64,000 nucleotides of DNA from Anniella stebbinsi (taxonomy: Eukaryota; Chordata; Lepidosauria; Squamata; Anniellidae): contig JARDYH010000001.1 of NCBI GenBank assembly GCA_029215795.1, forward strand, positions 180,861,654 to 180,925,653. Direction: 5' to 3'. The position numbers were made by a program, and so were the translations under genes. This document shows positions 43,775 through 54,763 of this stretch, piece by piece. Position 1 is the stretch's first letter, and each line of letters opens with the position of its first letter. Under the pieces are notes generated by a model. The model made no database searches and had not been told where the DNA came from. It worked only from the letters and a program-made list of their open reading frames with translations.

Positions 43775-44044
43775 GACACAATGGCACTCCAGTAATTGCG
43801 GTAAAGTCCAGTCGCGTGTGCCCTATGATTGCCAATCGCGGAAGTATCCCTCTTCCATAGCGAAAGGGCTGCAGGAGTAGATTAGCCCATTGTCTCTTCT
43901 TTATCTTTGCATCCAATACAAAGTCTTGCTTTTTCTTTCTTTAAAAGGGTTCCCCCTCCCACTATACTGCATGGTTCTCTTACTACATCCCTGACTTACT
44001 TAGCAATGTTTCTCTCATTTCCCCTTCAGATCCATTTACCCCAC

Positions 44045-44402
44045 TTAGGTCCCCTCTACAAGGATTCGCTTTTGCGCCTGGTTAGCCGATTATGCGCATA
44101 ATCGCAGAAGCGCATTTACGCCTAATCCCTCTGCACGAGAGGCGGCGAGAGGCGGCGAAGCGCATGAAAGGATGTCCAAAATGCGGTTTACAAGTAGTTA
44201 ATGCGCATAAGCGCATATTCACACAGTCAAAATGCGCTTTAACGGACAGAGCAAAATAAAACTCGCGATTTAACGCGCATTCGATAATGCGCACAATCGG
44301 AGAGATAACGCGCCTCTACGCCCCATTTGCGCTCCGCTGGTGTGGAGGTAAATTTTTTAATGAGACTTCAAAGAGCATTAAACCTCTCGTGAAGAGGCAC
44401 CC
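44045..44402 (-). mobile_element. CpG-rich MITE, family B copy 2
   Basis: Aligns as reverse complement with 14045-14405 (see shared blocks there). Ends are TAGGTCCCCTCTACAAGGAT and, inverted, AAGGGTGCCTCTTCACGAGA, which share a CCYCT.CA.GA core, so inverted ends are present. It contains a local GAGGCGGC duplication (about 44139-44156). Any frame in it is a by-product of the MITE. Confidence 0.78.
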
Positions 44403-44759
44403 TTAAAGTTCATCTTGTCTATTCCCTTTTGCTACTCTTTAAGTTTGTAACCTTGCGTTTAGCTTTGGGACCTCATATGCAAACTACCCCAAACATTCTC
44501 CATCAGATAGTGAACCTATGTAGCTGGGACAATCCTGGTTCCGCTTGGTTCCCATGTGACCATCACTGGCTGAATCTCTGCCTGTACTGTGGGCAGTGAA
44601 GGCATTACACCTCCACCTATCCATCCAAGGGGCCTGGGACTCAGGTCATAGGAAACTAATAGGCCCTGCTTCCCTCTAGGACATTGCCACAGATAGCCAC
44701 TGGCACCTTAACCTGACTCTCTAATTCCTTGCGGGGTGTGTGCTCTTTCTGCAGCTGAC

Positions 44760-46209
44760 TCAGGGGCACTAGGTGGCTCTTAACTTCATAGTTGGTGGCC
44801 CAGTTATGCCTCTATCTGGACAGGGATAACCTGGCTTCAGTGTCTATGCTCTAGTAACCTCCAAGTTAGATTACTGCAATGTATTCTAGGTGGGGCTGCC
44901 TTTGAAGATGGTTCAGGAGCTGCAGCTTGTGCAAAATGCAGCGGCCAGATTGATAACAGGGACCAAATGGTTCAAACATATAAGACCGACTCTGGCCCAC
45001 TTGCATTGGCTTCCTGTATGTTTCTGAGCCTGATTAAAGGTGCAATATCTAACCTATAAAGGCTTACATGGCTCAGGACCACAATACTTAATGGAATGCC
45101 TTTCCCAATGTGAACCTACCCATACACTACATTCAACATCTAAGGTCCTTTTCCGGGCGCCTACTCCAAGGGAGGCCCAGAAGATGGCAACAAGGGAGAG
45201 GAAAAACCAAAAGGAGGAGAGCATCCACTCAGGTTAAAAAAAGGAAGAGAAACAGGTTCTCAGAATGCTGAGATACTTTATTATTCACACCTAACGTGTT
45301 TCGGCCTATGTTGTTTTTTAAAGGCCTTCTTCAGGGGGCTGTAACATCAAGAACACATTACATTATGTTTATGGGGATAACTTATAACATAACAGTTTAG
45401 GGGGTTAGTTAGGCATATTGCCTCAAAAGGCCTGTGCCCATATATAAGTTTCTTTTTTAAAAATTAATTAACACAATATGAAGGCTCTTGGGCCTGTCCA
45501 CATTATGCATTAAAATTTCTATAAATCTTATAAAAACATTTTATGATGTAAAAACACTTTTAACAAAAGTTCAATACATTTGTTCTTACTTGGTAAGAGA
45601 TGTCTGCAGAAAACTCTTAACAGGATGATAGTCTCCTATGATATTCCCTGGCGACTGAGAAAATGCAATCATTCCAGGGCCCTCTTTTTATTATTCTAAT
45701 TCATCTTTTCTCATTTTTGCATCATTTTTGTCATTTTTTTTTGTTTTGCCAGGTGTTTCCATGTGGAAATGATAAGTACAAGGTCTCACAATATGTCATT
45801 ATTGCTATCGTTATTCCTGTTATGTGGGAGTCATTGCGGGTAATTACTGAGTCACAGGAGTGGCAGGGAAGCATAAGGAGACACTGGCACATTGTCCAAC
45901 CCATCCCAGGGGGCCAGGAAAAACCCATGGCCTCCTTTAAAAGAACCAGGAACATAAGAGATCTTTTAATCAGGAGTGAATACAAAGAACACCGTAGAAG
46001 TTCTTTACCAGGTGCTTCCATGCCTAAAGGACACCATCTCTGTGGACACATTTTATAGTTGTTTATAAAGTTGTTTATAGTTGCTTTTAGAGGTCCGTTT
46101 CTGTGTATGTTACATGTTTTTGTGGTTTAAAATTTTCTATATTTTTAATCATTTTGATCTTATATAAACAGCCCAGAGATCTTTGGCTTTGGGGTGGTAT
46201 AGAAATGTA

Positions 46210-46249
<40 letters not shown>

Positions 46250-46255
46250 GGTTTC
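44760..46255 (+). mobile_element. L2 LINE 3' fragment, split by a Penelope-like element
   Basis: 44800-45200 gives the L2 C-terminal region (CTCTATCTGGACAGGGATAA, then GCGGCCAGATTGATAAC, CACTTGCATTGGCTTCCTGT and GGCAACAAGGGAGAGG). The 3' end returns at about 46060-46255 with ATATAAACAGCCCAGAGATC, TTTGGGGTGGTATAGAAATG and an (AAT)n tail. The CCTTCTCTGTGGTGGC part expected in between is replaced by 45205-46058. Frames are broken. Confidence 0.82.
45205..46058 (+). mobile_element. Penelope-like element fragment with inverted terminal segment
   Basis: Plus-strand codons 45830-46058 read RRHWHIVQPIPGG, then FKRTRNIRDLLIRSEYKEHR and GHHLCG. This is the region between RT and the GIY-YIG nuclease of Penelope-like elements (HWHIL...F.R..S.R..LV.S....C....CG). 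At 45237-45370, on the minus strand, lies a terminal segment with CCCTGAAGAAGGCCTTTAAA then AGGCCGAAACACGTTAGG and TGAATAATAAAG. An opposite-facing terminal piece before the coding part is a known Penelope-like arrangement. RT and the nuclease are absent, so it is inactive. The element sits inside an L2. Confidence 0.72.
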
Positions 46256-46828
46256 TTTGTGGCAAATTAAGTTATTCCTATAACTTGGTGAAGGCCATTG
46301 ATGGGTGTTGATTGGAGTCAGGCCCCTTGACACAGCAGACCAGTGAACTTTAGCCTCTGCGACATACCAAGTATCTGTCTGCAGGGTTCAGATGACACAC
46401 CATGGTTCGTGTGCGTTATTTAACCCACTACATGTCGCAGCACCCATGGGCACCAGGTTGTATAGGCAACCCCCACTCAGGGATTGCTGTGTCATGCGAA
46501 CCCAGCAAGTGTGGGTTATATGAAGGTTAAATAATCCTCACATAACCCTAAAACAGATCATGGGTTATGCGAGAGTCGTTTAAGCCTCACATAATCCCTT
46601 CTTGCTAGGTTTGCACAACATGACAACTGCCGAGTGGCAGTTGTCTATTCAAAATGGCAGCTGTGCATGCATTGCAGACCCACAGCCTCGTTCTGTGACC
46701 CTATTAACTGTTTTATCATTATTAACCTGGATTACACCTTATTCTCTTATAAAACCGCTGACTAGCGCCTCATCCATCTTTGCCACAATGACTGTGTGCT
46801 ACATAGGGTGGGATAGCGAATCACTTTT
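46256..46828. other. Mostly unclassified, possible MITE at 46380-46620
   Basis: 46380-46620 has repeated GGGTTATGTGAGG-like motifs in both orientations (TGTGGGTTATATGAAGG, CCTCACATAACCC, GGGTTATGCGAG, CCTCACATAATCC) and an outer GTTCAGATGACAC, suggesting a small foldback DNA element. The ends are not resolved. Confidence 0.4.
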
Positions 46829-46829
46829 G

Positions 46830-48672
46830 ACCTGATAGGTGAAATTTCAGGAACATGGGATTCTCCTCCAACAGTACAGGAAGTGAAATGAAGGATGTGC
46901 AATAACTCCTTGAGTTTGCCAACCAATGCTGTAGATTGATGCTCCAAAACTCATCCTTGGTGACACCCCAGACAGACTTTTTTAAAAAGCTGATCTGCAT
47001 CCAGTGGATGCCTGTAACCCAGAAGTCATTCAGCCAGATGAAATGTTCATCCCTGTAACTGTCCTGGGGCATCCCAATCCTCGACTACCATTTCTTATTC
47101 AAGCAGAAGCTTCTAGTGTGACACTGGAGACAGTCCAGTAGCACTGTTACAGCTGCAAAAGGACATCGTTTTCATAGAAGCGGAACTTTGCAGAACTACA
47201 CAATAAAGGTGCCATAGAACTGCAAACAGTAAAAGCAGACTTCAAGACTTGGCAATAGAATCTAGAAAAGCCACAGTATCCCAGCACTGTCCATACCAAT
47301 TATCAGAACCTGGAACATCTCCGGTCCAACAAGAAACTCAGTCTGGGGCAGATACGATGGTTCTTTTCTTTGTCCAGTTCCATTTTACAGATAACCTATA
47401 TACCAGGCACCCCAAACCATTAGACTAATGCTCTTTCAAGGAAACTGGAAAAACTACAGAAGCAGGAGGAAACCCTGCCCCCAACCTGCTTAAAGCAGCT
47501 GTAAAAGGTTGCTGGAGCCAGGCCAGACTCAGTCCTCCTGAAGGTCATTGGCAAACAATGATGAACAACCTTTATGGTCTAGCTCAGCTCCAAGAAATCC
47601 AAAAAAGTGTTTTCCTTGTAGAACAGCTCCTTCATCAAAATTCCTGCTTGTGTGTTGCAGCCAGCCTGGTCCACATCAAAATAATGTGTCTCTAAAGTCA
47701 TATCTCCTGCCCAGTGGGCCACATGAGTCTCTAAAGACATTGCCGCAGATGACTCAAGACTTTTAGGAGCACTGTGTAGCCACCTGTGTGACCTGTATGC
47801 ACACCAAATACCATACTGGAAAGTTTGATGGGCTGAAGGGCCCTGGAAAACTTGACTTTCTTACAAATTGCCTCCATCTCAGCATTATACCAGAATCTTA
47901 GTAGTGGTAGATGCTCTTACCAAGAGGGCCCATTTCCCCCTCTCACAACTCCAAACATTGCCTCCCTGTTCATTTACCATATTTTCAAACTCAATACTCT
48001 TGCCAATTACATCCTTTTATTTCAATGCTAGGATCTAGAAGGAACTATTCTCTGCCTAAGATGTGGGAATCTACTTTTCATTTGCATACCACCCACAAAC
48101 CAAGGACAGATTGAGTGAAACATGTGTTGCTGTGCCATGTACCAACAGGACAATTTTTGTTGCCTACTTTGGAATCTGTTTTAGCAATATAATACATGCC
48201 TCACCCACTACTACTCACTATGCATCCTTCTTTTTCAGTTACTGATTTCATCCTAGGTATTTCCCAAACCTCTATTATATCAAGATGCCTGTAATAGAGA
48301 CTTTTTGGGGGGCTGACCTGCAAACCAGTCTCTAGAAACTCCTTGACAAAGCTAAAAGGCACAAAATTCCAGGTAATTATTTTAACAAATGGCACCCAGG
48401 GAAATGCTTGCAAGTGTATGGTTTCCACAAGTTACCTGCAGACTGCTCGTCCATCATGACAAGCTACTTAGGTTCATTTCCAGTGACACAAGTGATAAAT
48501 TCTGTGGAATTTCACTTCCACCTGCATCCGAACATGAAGGTCCATCCAGTCTTGCACTGCTTACTTCTGGTACCATACACCCCAGAAACTGACTCGTACC
48601 AACAACGAAGATTCCCACCACCAGTATAATTGGCAGGACAAGAGTAATTCGAAGACTGCTGTATCCTAGATT
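46830..48672 (+). pseudogene. Decayed Ty3/gypsy pol: RNase H and integrase
   Basis: Plus-strand translations, with frequent stops and frame changes, follow gypsy pol order. RNase H end: at 47290-47410 YQNLEHLRSNKKLSLGQIRW then LQITYIPGT. Integrase zinc finger end: about 47770-47830 VATCVTCMHTKYHTGKFDGL. Integrase core: VVVDALTKRAHF at about 47900 and SFAYHPQTKDRLSE at 48075-48115 (family YHPQT.GQ.E). The GPY/F-type C-terminal module is at 48430-48590: YLGSFPVTQVINSVEF, then VHPVLHCLLL. Integrase would insert the element's DNA; here it is dead. The upstream RT and downstream LTR are not found, and a MITE cuts it at 48674. Confidence 0.8.
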
Positions 48673-48673
48673 C

Positions 48674-49127
48674 CAGGTTGACCAGCTGTCAGGATTTCCC
48701 TGGATTTTTGTTCTATCCTGGGTGTCAGAGGGATGTTCTGTATTTTTTTTTATAACGTCCTGGAATGACGTGCTTTCCCCTTTAAGGCAGCTATTAACAT
48801 GGCAGGGGGGAATAATGTATTTTCTGGAGGCACTTCATTCCCCACCCCCCCACTGCTCCAATAATGTCTGTGTCGTTCCAGGACATTATAGAAAAGGCTC
48901 TGATTGGAGTGGGGGGGGGGGCAATGACATGCTTCCCCCTCCATTCGGAGGAGGGGAAAGTGTGCTTCCTGGGCCTTCTGGAAAGCGCATCATTCCCACC
49001 CCCCAGTCATGCTAATGGTGGATGCCATTTGCGTGGTGGAGAGAACGACACATTTTCTGGAGGCCCCGGAAAGTGTGCTGCCCCCTCCCTGCGTGTCCTC
49101 TTTTTTGGTTTCCCAAATATGGTGCCT
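48674..49127. mobile_element. MITE, family C type, with internal inverted repeat
   Basis: Left end AGGTTGACCAGCTGTCAGGA and, inverted right end, AGGCACCATATTTGGGAAAC resemble the AGGGTGACCA(TAT) terminus of 20323 and 31825. Inside, TTATAACGTCCTGGAATGAC (from 48751) faces the complement of GTCGTTCCAGGACATTATA (48872-48890), around 20-bp arms. G- and C-runs make frames on both strands meaningless. It interrupts or abuts the gypsy remains. Confidence 0.55.
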
Positions 49128-49129
49128 AC

Positions 49130-50220
49130 AATACCTGGCCAATTGAGCCTGAAAAGTGATCATGGGAAGCGAAACCCATCCACATACCTATAGGCAATAT
49201 CCAGGAAATCCACATCTGGCCATAACTGGGAAGGGTGCTCTGAGGGAAGAGTCCAGGATCCCAACCTACCCACCCCTCACACACTCAGAAGCAGGCTCTG
49301 AATATTCCAAGGATGGAGAGGACTGGAATCCTGAAACATCACAGGAGGCAGCCAATGAAACAGCTGCTAGCCATTCCCACAAAAGAGGAACCCCCAAGGG
49401 ATAGAGGGGTCTGAACCATCTACTCCACAGTATAGGGCGGCCCCTATCCTTGAACCTTTCTTGCCTAGGAGGCCCTTCCTCCTGCTAAATCACAGGAAGT
49501 GGCACAGGAAGTCTTCTTGCGCTGCATGCTCCTGCCAGGGAGGCTGAGCTTCACACACCCTCTCACCCTGTTAGTTGGCTTCAGACCATTACTGGAGCAA
49601 GACTGCAAGCCTCCCGCTTTTCTTGATAAACATGGCATTCCCCTTCACTTCTGAGATGCTTTAAGAGTAGAAAGCACTGCACAGGACATAAGAAAGCCCC
49701 AAATTCTTTCATGAAGTTGCTCTTACAGCTTGTAGCTATGCTATAAGCAAATAGTACTGAAACCACAAAGTTTCATCCATCACGCGGTATAAACATAGTT
49801 GGCTGTGGTCCCTGGGACTGCTGCTCAGTAGACCACATAACTTGAATGATGGCCAACAATGTAAAAAACTTACCATTGAAGTACAGGTCGGTGACATAGT
49901 AAAGACTTTGATGTAAGCTTCTTTATGGTGATCGCTACAACATATGGCTGTGTTTAATTAAGTCCACAAGTTAATGGTAATACTAAATACCTCTTTGTAT
50001 GTTATCCTCCTGAGGAAATAGTTTAATTACAATAATTACCCAAAATATTTCACTTTCATATGCTACATCAGATCTGTCCATTTCTGTATTGTTTTTCATG
50101 GATCAAACTGACAGAAGGCAAAAAAGAGCTCAGCATTTGGTTATAGGTTTAGTTTTTTGCCTGTGGCTGCTATGCAGAGATCACATAGTGCAGCTTTTAA
50201 CTCATGAAGTGCAGCTTTTA
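49130..50220. other. Unclassified DNA; possible 3' remainder of the gypsy element at 49140-49560
   Basis: 49230-49400 reads a polar, acidic stretch (HSEAGSEYSKDGEDWNPETS) reminiscent of the acidic frame of LTR 3, in the place where gypsy 3' sequence would be expected. The similarity is compositional only. 49560-50220 shows nothing. Confidence 0.3.
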
Positions 50221-50224
50221 TCAT

Positions 50225-50345
50225 GTTCACTGTCAATTCTCCTTTCTTTAGATGAGGAACGCAGATATGGTGAGCAACTGGCCCAAGGCCAGACAAAGAT
50301 AGGACTTGAATCTGGGTCTCCAAGGGGGGATTTCAACTCTTAAAG
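50225..50345 (+). mobile_element. MIR-like SINE fragment
   Basis: TAGATGAGGAACGCAGATAT, GAGCAACTGGCCCAAGGCCA and AGGACTTGAATCTGGGTCTC match the MIR core order (ACAGATGAGGAAACTGAG, AACTTGCCCAAGGTCA, GGGATTCGAACC..GGTCT). Confidence 0.75.
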
Positions 50346-50624
50346 GCTAATTGCATATTAGGTATGCATCATGTAACTGAGCCTTGGCACTGGTTTTTAA
50401 AACAAAAAGCTGCTTTGGGAGAAGGGAATTACTAATGCAGAGATGTGGCAGGGGAGGGAATAGAACTCAACCACCTTTCCATTCAAAATTGTCCCTGGCT
50501 GCTTTTCTGCCTGTGTAGGAAACAGAAGGATGCTTATTGGGTGGTGGTGGGTTATTTTTAAAGGTCAAAGGAGAAATACATGAGACTGCACATTATGCAT
50601 AATCTGGTCCTGAAGCGATAAAGT

Positions 50625-50860
50625 CACTGGCTGAATTCGGACAACACAATACGCAACTGGAGGAGGGGGGGAACAATCATCAGTTGTATGGACTATCGTG
50701 TCGTCCGAATGCTGCCATAGTCAACTCAGCGCTGATCCTAATCCACACCACAGTTGATTATTTATTACCATGTTGTGTGGGGAGTACCCCCTAGATGAAC
50801 AACTGTAAAGTTTATTATTACCCCACCATTGACTATCATGTTGTCCGAATTCAGCTATTG
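50625..50860. mobile_element. MITE with about 28-bp terminal inverted repeats (236 bp)
   Basis: Left end CACTGGCTGAATTCGGACAA and, inverted, right end CAATAGCTGAATTCGGACAA; similarity continues as CACAATACGCAA / CATGATAGTCAA. Between are secondary CGTGTCGTCCGAATG and CATGTTGTC motifs of the same end sequence. No clear target duplication. No coding capacity. Confidence 0.75.
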
Positions 50861-51431
50861 CGTTCTGTTGAGTTGATGAAGAACCAATGTAGCACCTGAA
50901 TATCCTGGTGGTGCACCACAGCAATGGAAGAACAAACAAGGAATGAACCTCACTAGCTGTAAAGCAAAAGAGTGACCGGGGAAGTGGGTGGGGAAGTGCC
51001 CACAGGAGGCTGGAAACTCTCCGTTATATGAGTGACTACCCTTTCATTACCTTACTCTCTACTGGGTTTATGTGAGATTTTCTTGCTTTACTTGCAGTCT
51101 CAAAATATAGGAAGCTGGAAATCTACTATCGGTTGCACCCCAGCTAGATTTGCTACAGAAAAGCAGCCCTGGACTAGTGAGGGACATGGTTGTGGCTTTG
51201 GGGTGTGTTGTAGATGACCATGGAGAAATAAATGATATCAGGAATAAGCTTCTGAACCCTGTTACATGCAATCTCCTAATCTGACAGGAATTTCCTAGCT
51301 GGGAGGTTGAGTTAGAGGAGGAAACACCTAGTAGTTGGTTTACTGTGCAGAGAACGTATGGAGCACAGAATGTTTGTTAGCTCATTGTCTTATAATTGCA
51401 AATACCATGGAATTCCCACCTTGACATAGAG

Positions 51432-51776
51432 CGTCATCACACGGGAGAAATCGTGTTTCCTTGCAGTCGCTTCTCCGCCTGTGCATTTGTCCCTCATTAC
51501 TTCCTCTTTCAAAAGAGGAAGTAAACAACGTGTATGTGGCCCATTCAGTAGGCCGTTTTGATCCCACTGCTTCTCTTGCACACAGTAGGAGATAGTGGTA
51601 AGTTCCATCTCATAAAATAAGTTGGACTTACTGGGGTGTGGGGGGTTTGTTGCCTGAAGAAGGTGCTAGAAGGGTCGGGAAGTGCTTGGGATGCAGGTGA
51701 CATCGTGGGAGGGACTCGTGAAAATCCATGAGTGTCCAGCAACGTGCGTGCAATAAAACACTCATCTGATGATGCC
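51432..51776. mobile_element. MITE with 7-8 bp target duplication and a 28-bp palindrome
   Basis: CATAGAG stands at 51425-51431 and 51777-51783, immediately outside ends CGTCATCACACGGGAG and, inverted, GGCATCATCAGATGAG. With one mismatch the repeat extends to 8 bp, the hAT length. TTACTTCCTCTTTCAAAAGA plus GGAAGTAA (51497-51524) is a perfect palindrome with 13-bp arms. Frames in it are spurious. Confidence 0.72.
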
Positions 51777-51783
51777 CATAGAG

Positions 51784-52718
51784 TAGAAAGCTTCAGCTTA
51801 CATCAGCATGAAATGTTTGCTTGCATGAGAGGCAAATGAGTTTAGTTTTGGGAATATGCTGAAAGCCTATGGAATATAACACTGAATTAAAGAAAATGTA
51901 AAGTAGGTCGTTAGCCTCTTGAGCATAAGCATTGAAGTTATGTGGAGTAATAAAGCTTTTCAAATAAGAGTTGCTTTGCAAGGTAGATGTGGTGTGTGTG
52001 TGTGTAGAATGTCATCCCAGAATCATTACAAGGATTTACGCTGATAAGAATCAGAAAACAAACAAAGGAAGTGTTTGATGAGATGTTCGAGTGGCTTCCC
52101 CAAAACTTTGGGGTTTACTAGTCCTGGAAGTTTGTTCAAGTCTAAACTAGAGCACTTTCCAGAAGTGCTGCAGAACTTTCTTTTCTGGGCTGGATTTTAA
52201 TGCCAGGCTGGGGTGACAATTTTAATGGCTAAGTAAGGCTGGGGAAATCTTCATCAATTTGTGGATAATTTGTCTATTATGCTTTTTTATAAAATGTATC
52301 ACGTTTTGTGTTACCCACCCGAAACCCTAGGAATAGATAGGATAGAAAATGAGCTACAAAAAGGAAGTAAAATTAAACCCTCATTCCATATAAAATAAAC
52401 AAACAAATAAATAAATAAATAAATGCTATCCAGTTCCATGCACCCAAGGGGACTCTGGGCTTGTGATTCTCAAAGAGCAGCTATCCACACTGGATGGCAA
52501 TATGCTTTTGGAGTAGAAAGGGCATTGAAAACCATTTGCGATGTGGCACACTCAGGGCCTTGCAGATCTGGTAACATGCCCAGGCCAGATGGGAAGTGTG
52601 CACCCCCCCCCCCCATTTCAAACTGCTCATTAAGTTTTTTAAAATCAGTGTCACTGATTCAGTGCGAAATACATCTATGAACTAGAACGATTTATAAAAA
52701 AGGTAATGGGAAGCACTT
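51784..52718. other. Unique noncoding DNA, no feature seen
   Basis: Contains a short (TG)n near 51990 and an (AAAT)n near 52400; nothing else recognised. Confidence 0.4.
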
Positions 52719-52819
52719 TTATTTAAGATGTAAGACGTCACTTCTTCACATTCAGAATTTCACGACGGACAGCTTCTGTGCTGTTTCCGCAAGGCAGGCT
52801 CCTCGCTTCTCGATGGGCC

Positions 52820-52848
52820 GCTTACGCTACGGAAGCAGTAGCGTAAGC
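52820..52848. repeat. Perfect 11-bp hairpin in a CpG-rich patch
   Basis: GCTTACGCTAC, a 7-base loop, then GTAGCGTAAGC. The surrounding 52750-52920 is CpG-rich and probably part of another MITE whose ends I cannot place. Confidence 0.6.
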
Positions 52849-52959
52849 TGGGGGGGACCTCCTCGTAGGAGTGCCCCCCAACTGGCCCCACTGCCCCCCT
52901 TCTGCACAGCCCTGGGCACACTTTTAAAAGAAAAAAGAAGTTCCCACCTCCACCCGAGC

Positions 52960-54750
52960 TCTGGGCATGCCTACGTCTTTGGGCACATCTAAAACAGCTG
53001 TTGAGATTAGTTATATGGAAAGCTTCAGGACATGGGAGGTTCCCAATAGCTATCTTTTTCTACTGCAAAACCTCTTGAGCTCATTCCAAAACGTGCCCAG
53101 ATACCTCCTAACATTCATGCCTGATTCAGAATGGGCTCATTTTGCCTCTTGCCACTGCCTCCCTCTCCTTCCCTTTCCCTGATCAAGGGTCTCCCCATGA
53201 CTAAGAGATAGCCTGGGGCAGGAAAGAGGGCCAGGTAGCCTTACAGGTGGTGGGGAGGGCTGCGTTTGGGAGGGTGGCACCTATGCCCCATCATGCTCAT
53301 GATGATAGCATTGGGAGTATAACAGGGCCTTGGGAAGGCAAGAAAACTATTTTCACTTTATTTTGAAAATATTAGACTTGGATACGTTCCAAATTAGATC
53401 GGGGGGGGGGGGGGCTCACCAATCACTACTTGGGATTCTAACATGTATCTATTTCTGCTACCATGAAATGTGTTGCAACATTGAAAAGCTATTACCAGGA
53501 AAGCTAATTCCGCTGTTAAACCAGAGACCTCCCCTAGAATGCTGCATTATCCAGAGCTCTGACAGGCCTATTCAGGGAGACCTTTCTGATGTGTTTTGGA
53601 GATCTTGAAAGTAAAGAATGGCAAGAAATGCAATTTAATCCTGAAGTCATTACCTAAATGCTGAGATAGGATAGGGATTACCACCAATGTAAATGAGATA
53701 TGAGACAGCCAATGGATTACAGGACCCTTATTTCTTTAGGGTGACTTCAGCAAATAGGGCTAAGATAAGGACATCTTTGTAATTACATGGAGCTACAGTG
53801 GTCAATTCTGACTTTTAAATACTAAAGGGATCCAGAGAAAGGAAGTCAGAAAAGCCCTACATGTGTTATTCAGTGAAAATTAAGTATTTCCTTTCTAATT
53901 CTACACAATCAATAGAAGAACATCACATCGAATGAAAAGATGAGGGCTGACTACATGTCCCTTTGTGACTGGTATCATTTCATCATTTGGGTAATATCAT
54001 TTCCAAATTAAATTTTATGGTCCATTACATACGAGCTCAAACACTTTTCTAATGGAATCTTAAATGGAACTGACTTGCTTTGCGTGGGGTTTGTCTCTCA
54101 GTTAAGATGTTATTTAGCTCTAATTATCAGATAATGAACTCAGGAAATTTAATTTTTAATATTTATATGTCAGAAATCTATTGTACTTTGGTTAAGGTTT
54201 TAAATTAAAAATTAACATGGACAGATTACTCAATGAATATTTTCTTAATCTCCAGGCATGAGAAGTGAGTTGCTGAGCACCCAGTCCAGCTTATTAAGAT
54301 AATTGTTGTTTATCTAAATAATAAGAATAAGAATAATAAATCCTCCAGCTTCAGAAACAAGCCATAGATAAGGAACAGAGATAGAAAGCACAAGCTCTCT
54401 ACAGAGAGAAAAGAAGGAAGGGTGCTCTCAGCTATTTGAACCAGCCACTCAATTTGCAGGGTTCTAGCATTTACCATTTTTGGTAAATGAAAAGTGTTTG
54501 ATAGGACGAAGCAAAGGATCATTGTTGTTGTTTGACATATTGTTATTGGTATATAACCACTATTGTTATATTTATTCTTCCCCTTTAGTACACTGGCCTT
54601 CGGATGTGGGCATGGCATTTGGATGTTCTCGTTGTTGTTATTTGAAATATTGTGGGATTTTATTCTCTGAAGGTACATCCCCTCCAACTACTGGGTAAAG
54701 TACCCAACTTGTCTCCTATTGGGTTTTTTTTTAACCTAATACACCATCTA
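52960..54750. other. Unique noncoding DNA with a 14-base G-run at 53401
   Basis: No recognisable gene or repeat family. Confidence 0.4.
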
Positions 54751-54763
54751 AAATTATTTTCAC

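Larger units (their letters stand above)
43137..43778 (-). mobile_element. Solo LTR 3 (642 bp), 5-bp target duplication CAATG
   Basis: Starts TGTCGTATTT and ends CATGACA (inverted TGTC/GACA). Exact 5-bp copies CAATG stand at 43132-43136 and 43779-43783. Minus strand order: U3 with an acidic open frame (43774-43514), a TATA-like GGATAAAAAGG (complement of about 43461-43471), and AATAAA (complement of 43233-43238) about 95 bp from the end. Layout, 5-bp duplication and U3 frame fit a Ty3/gypsy- or ERV-type LTR. No internal genes remain next to it. Few changes between the duplication copies and retained CpGs suggest it is fairly young. Confidence 0.85.
42640..43880. mobile_element. CpG-rich repeat, possible DNA element that hosts solo LTR 3
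   Basis: Both flanks of the LTR are CpG-rich and unlike surrounding DNA. AACAGGGCACATGACGTTCA (from 42712) faces, inverted, CATAGGGCACACGCGACTGG (complement of about 43808-43827), and further CCGCGGTAAT/TTACCGCAATTA matches follow. With the LTR removed this would be one element of about 600 bp with inverted subterminal blocks. The evidence is modest. Confidence 0.35.

Noticed and set aside
44045..44402. 8-bp target duplication for MITE family B copy 2
   Set aside because: Flanking bases do not match well enough; hAT origin remains an inference.
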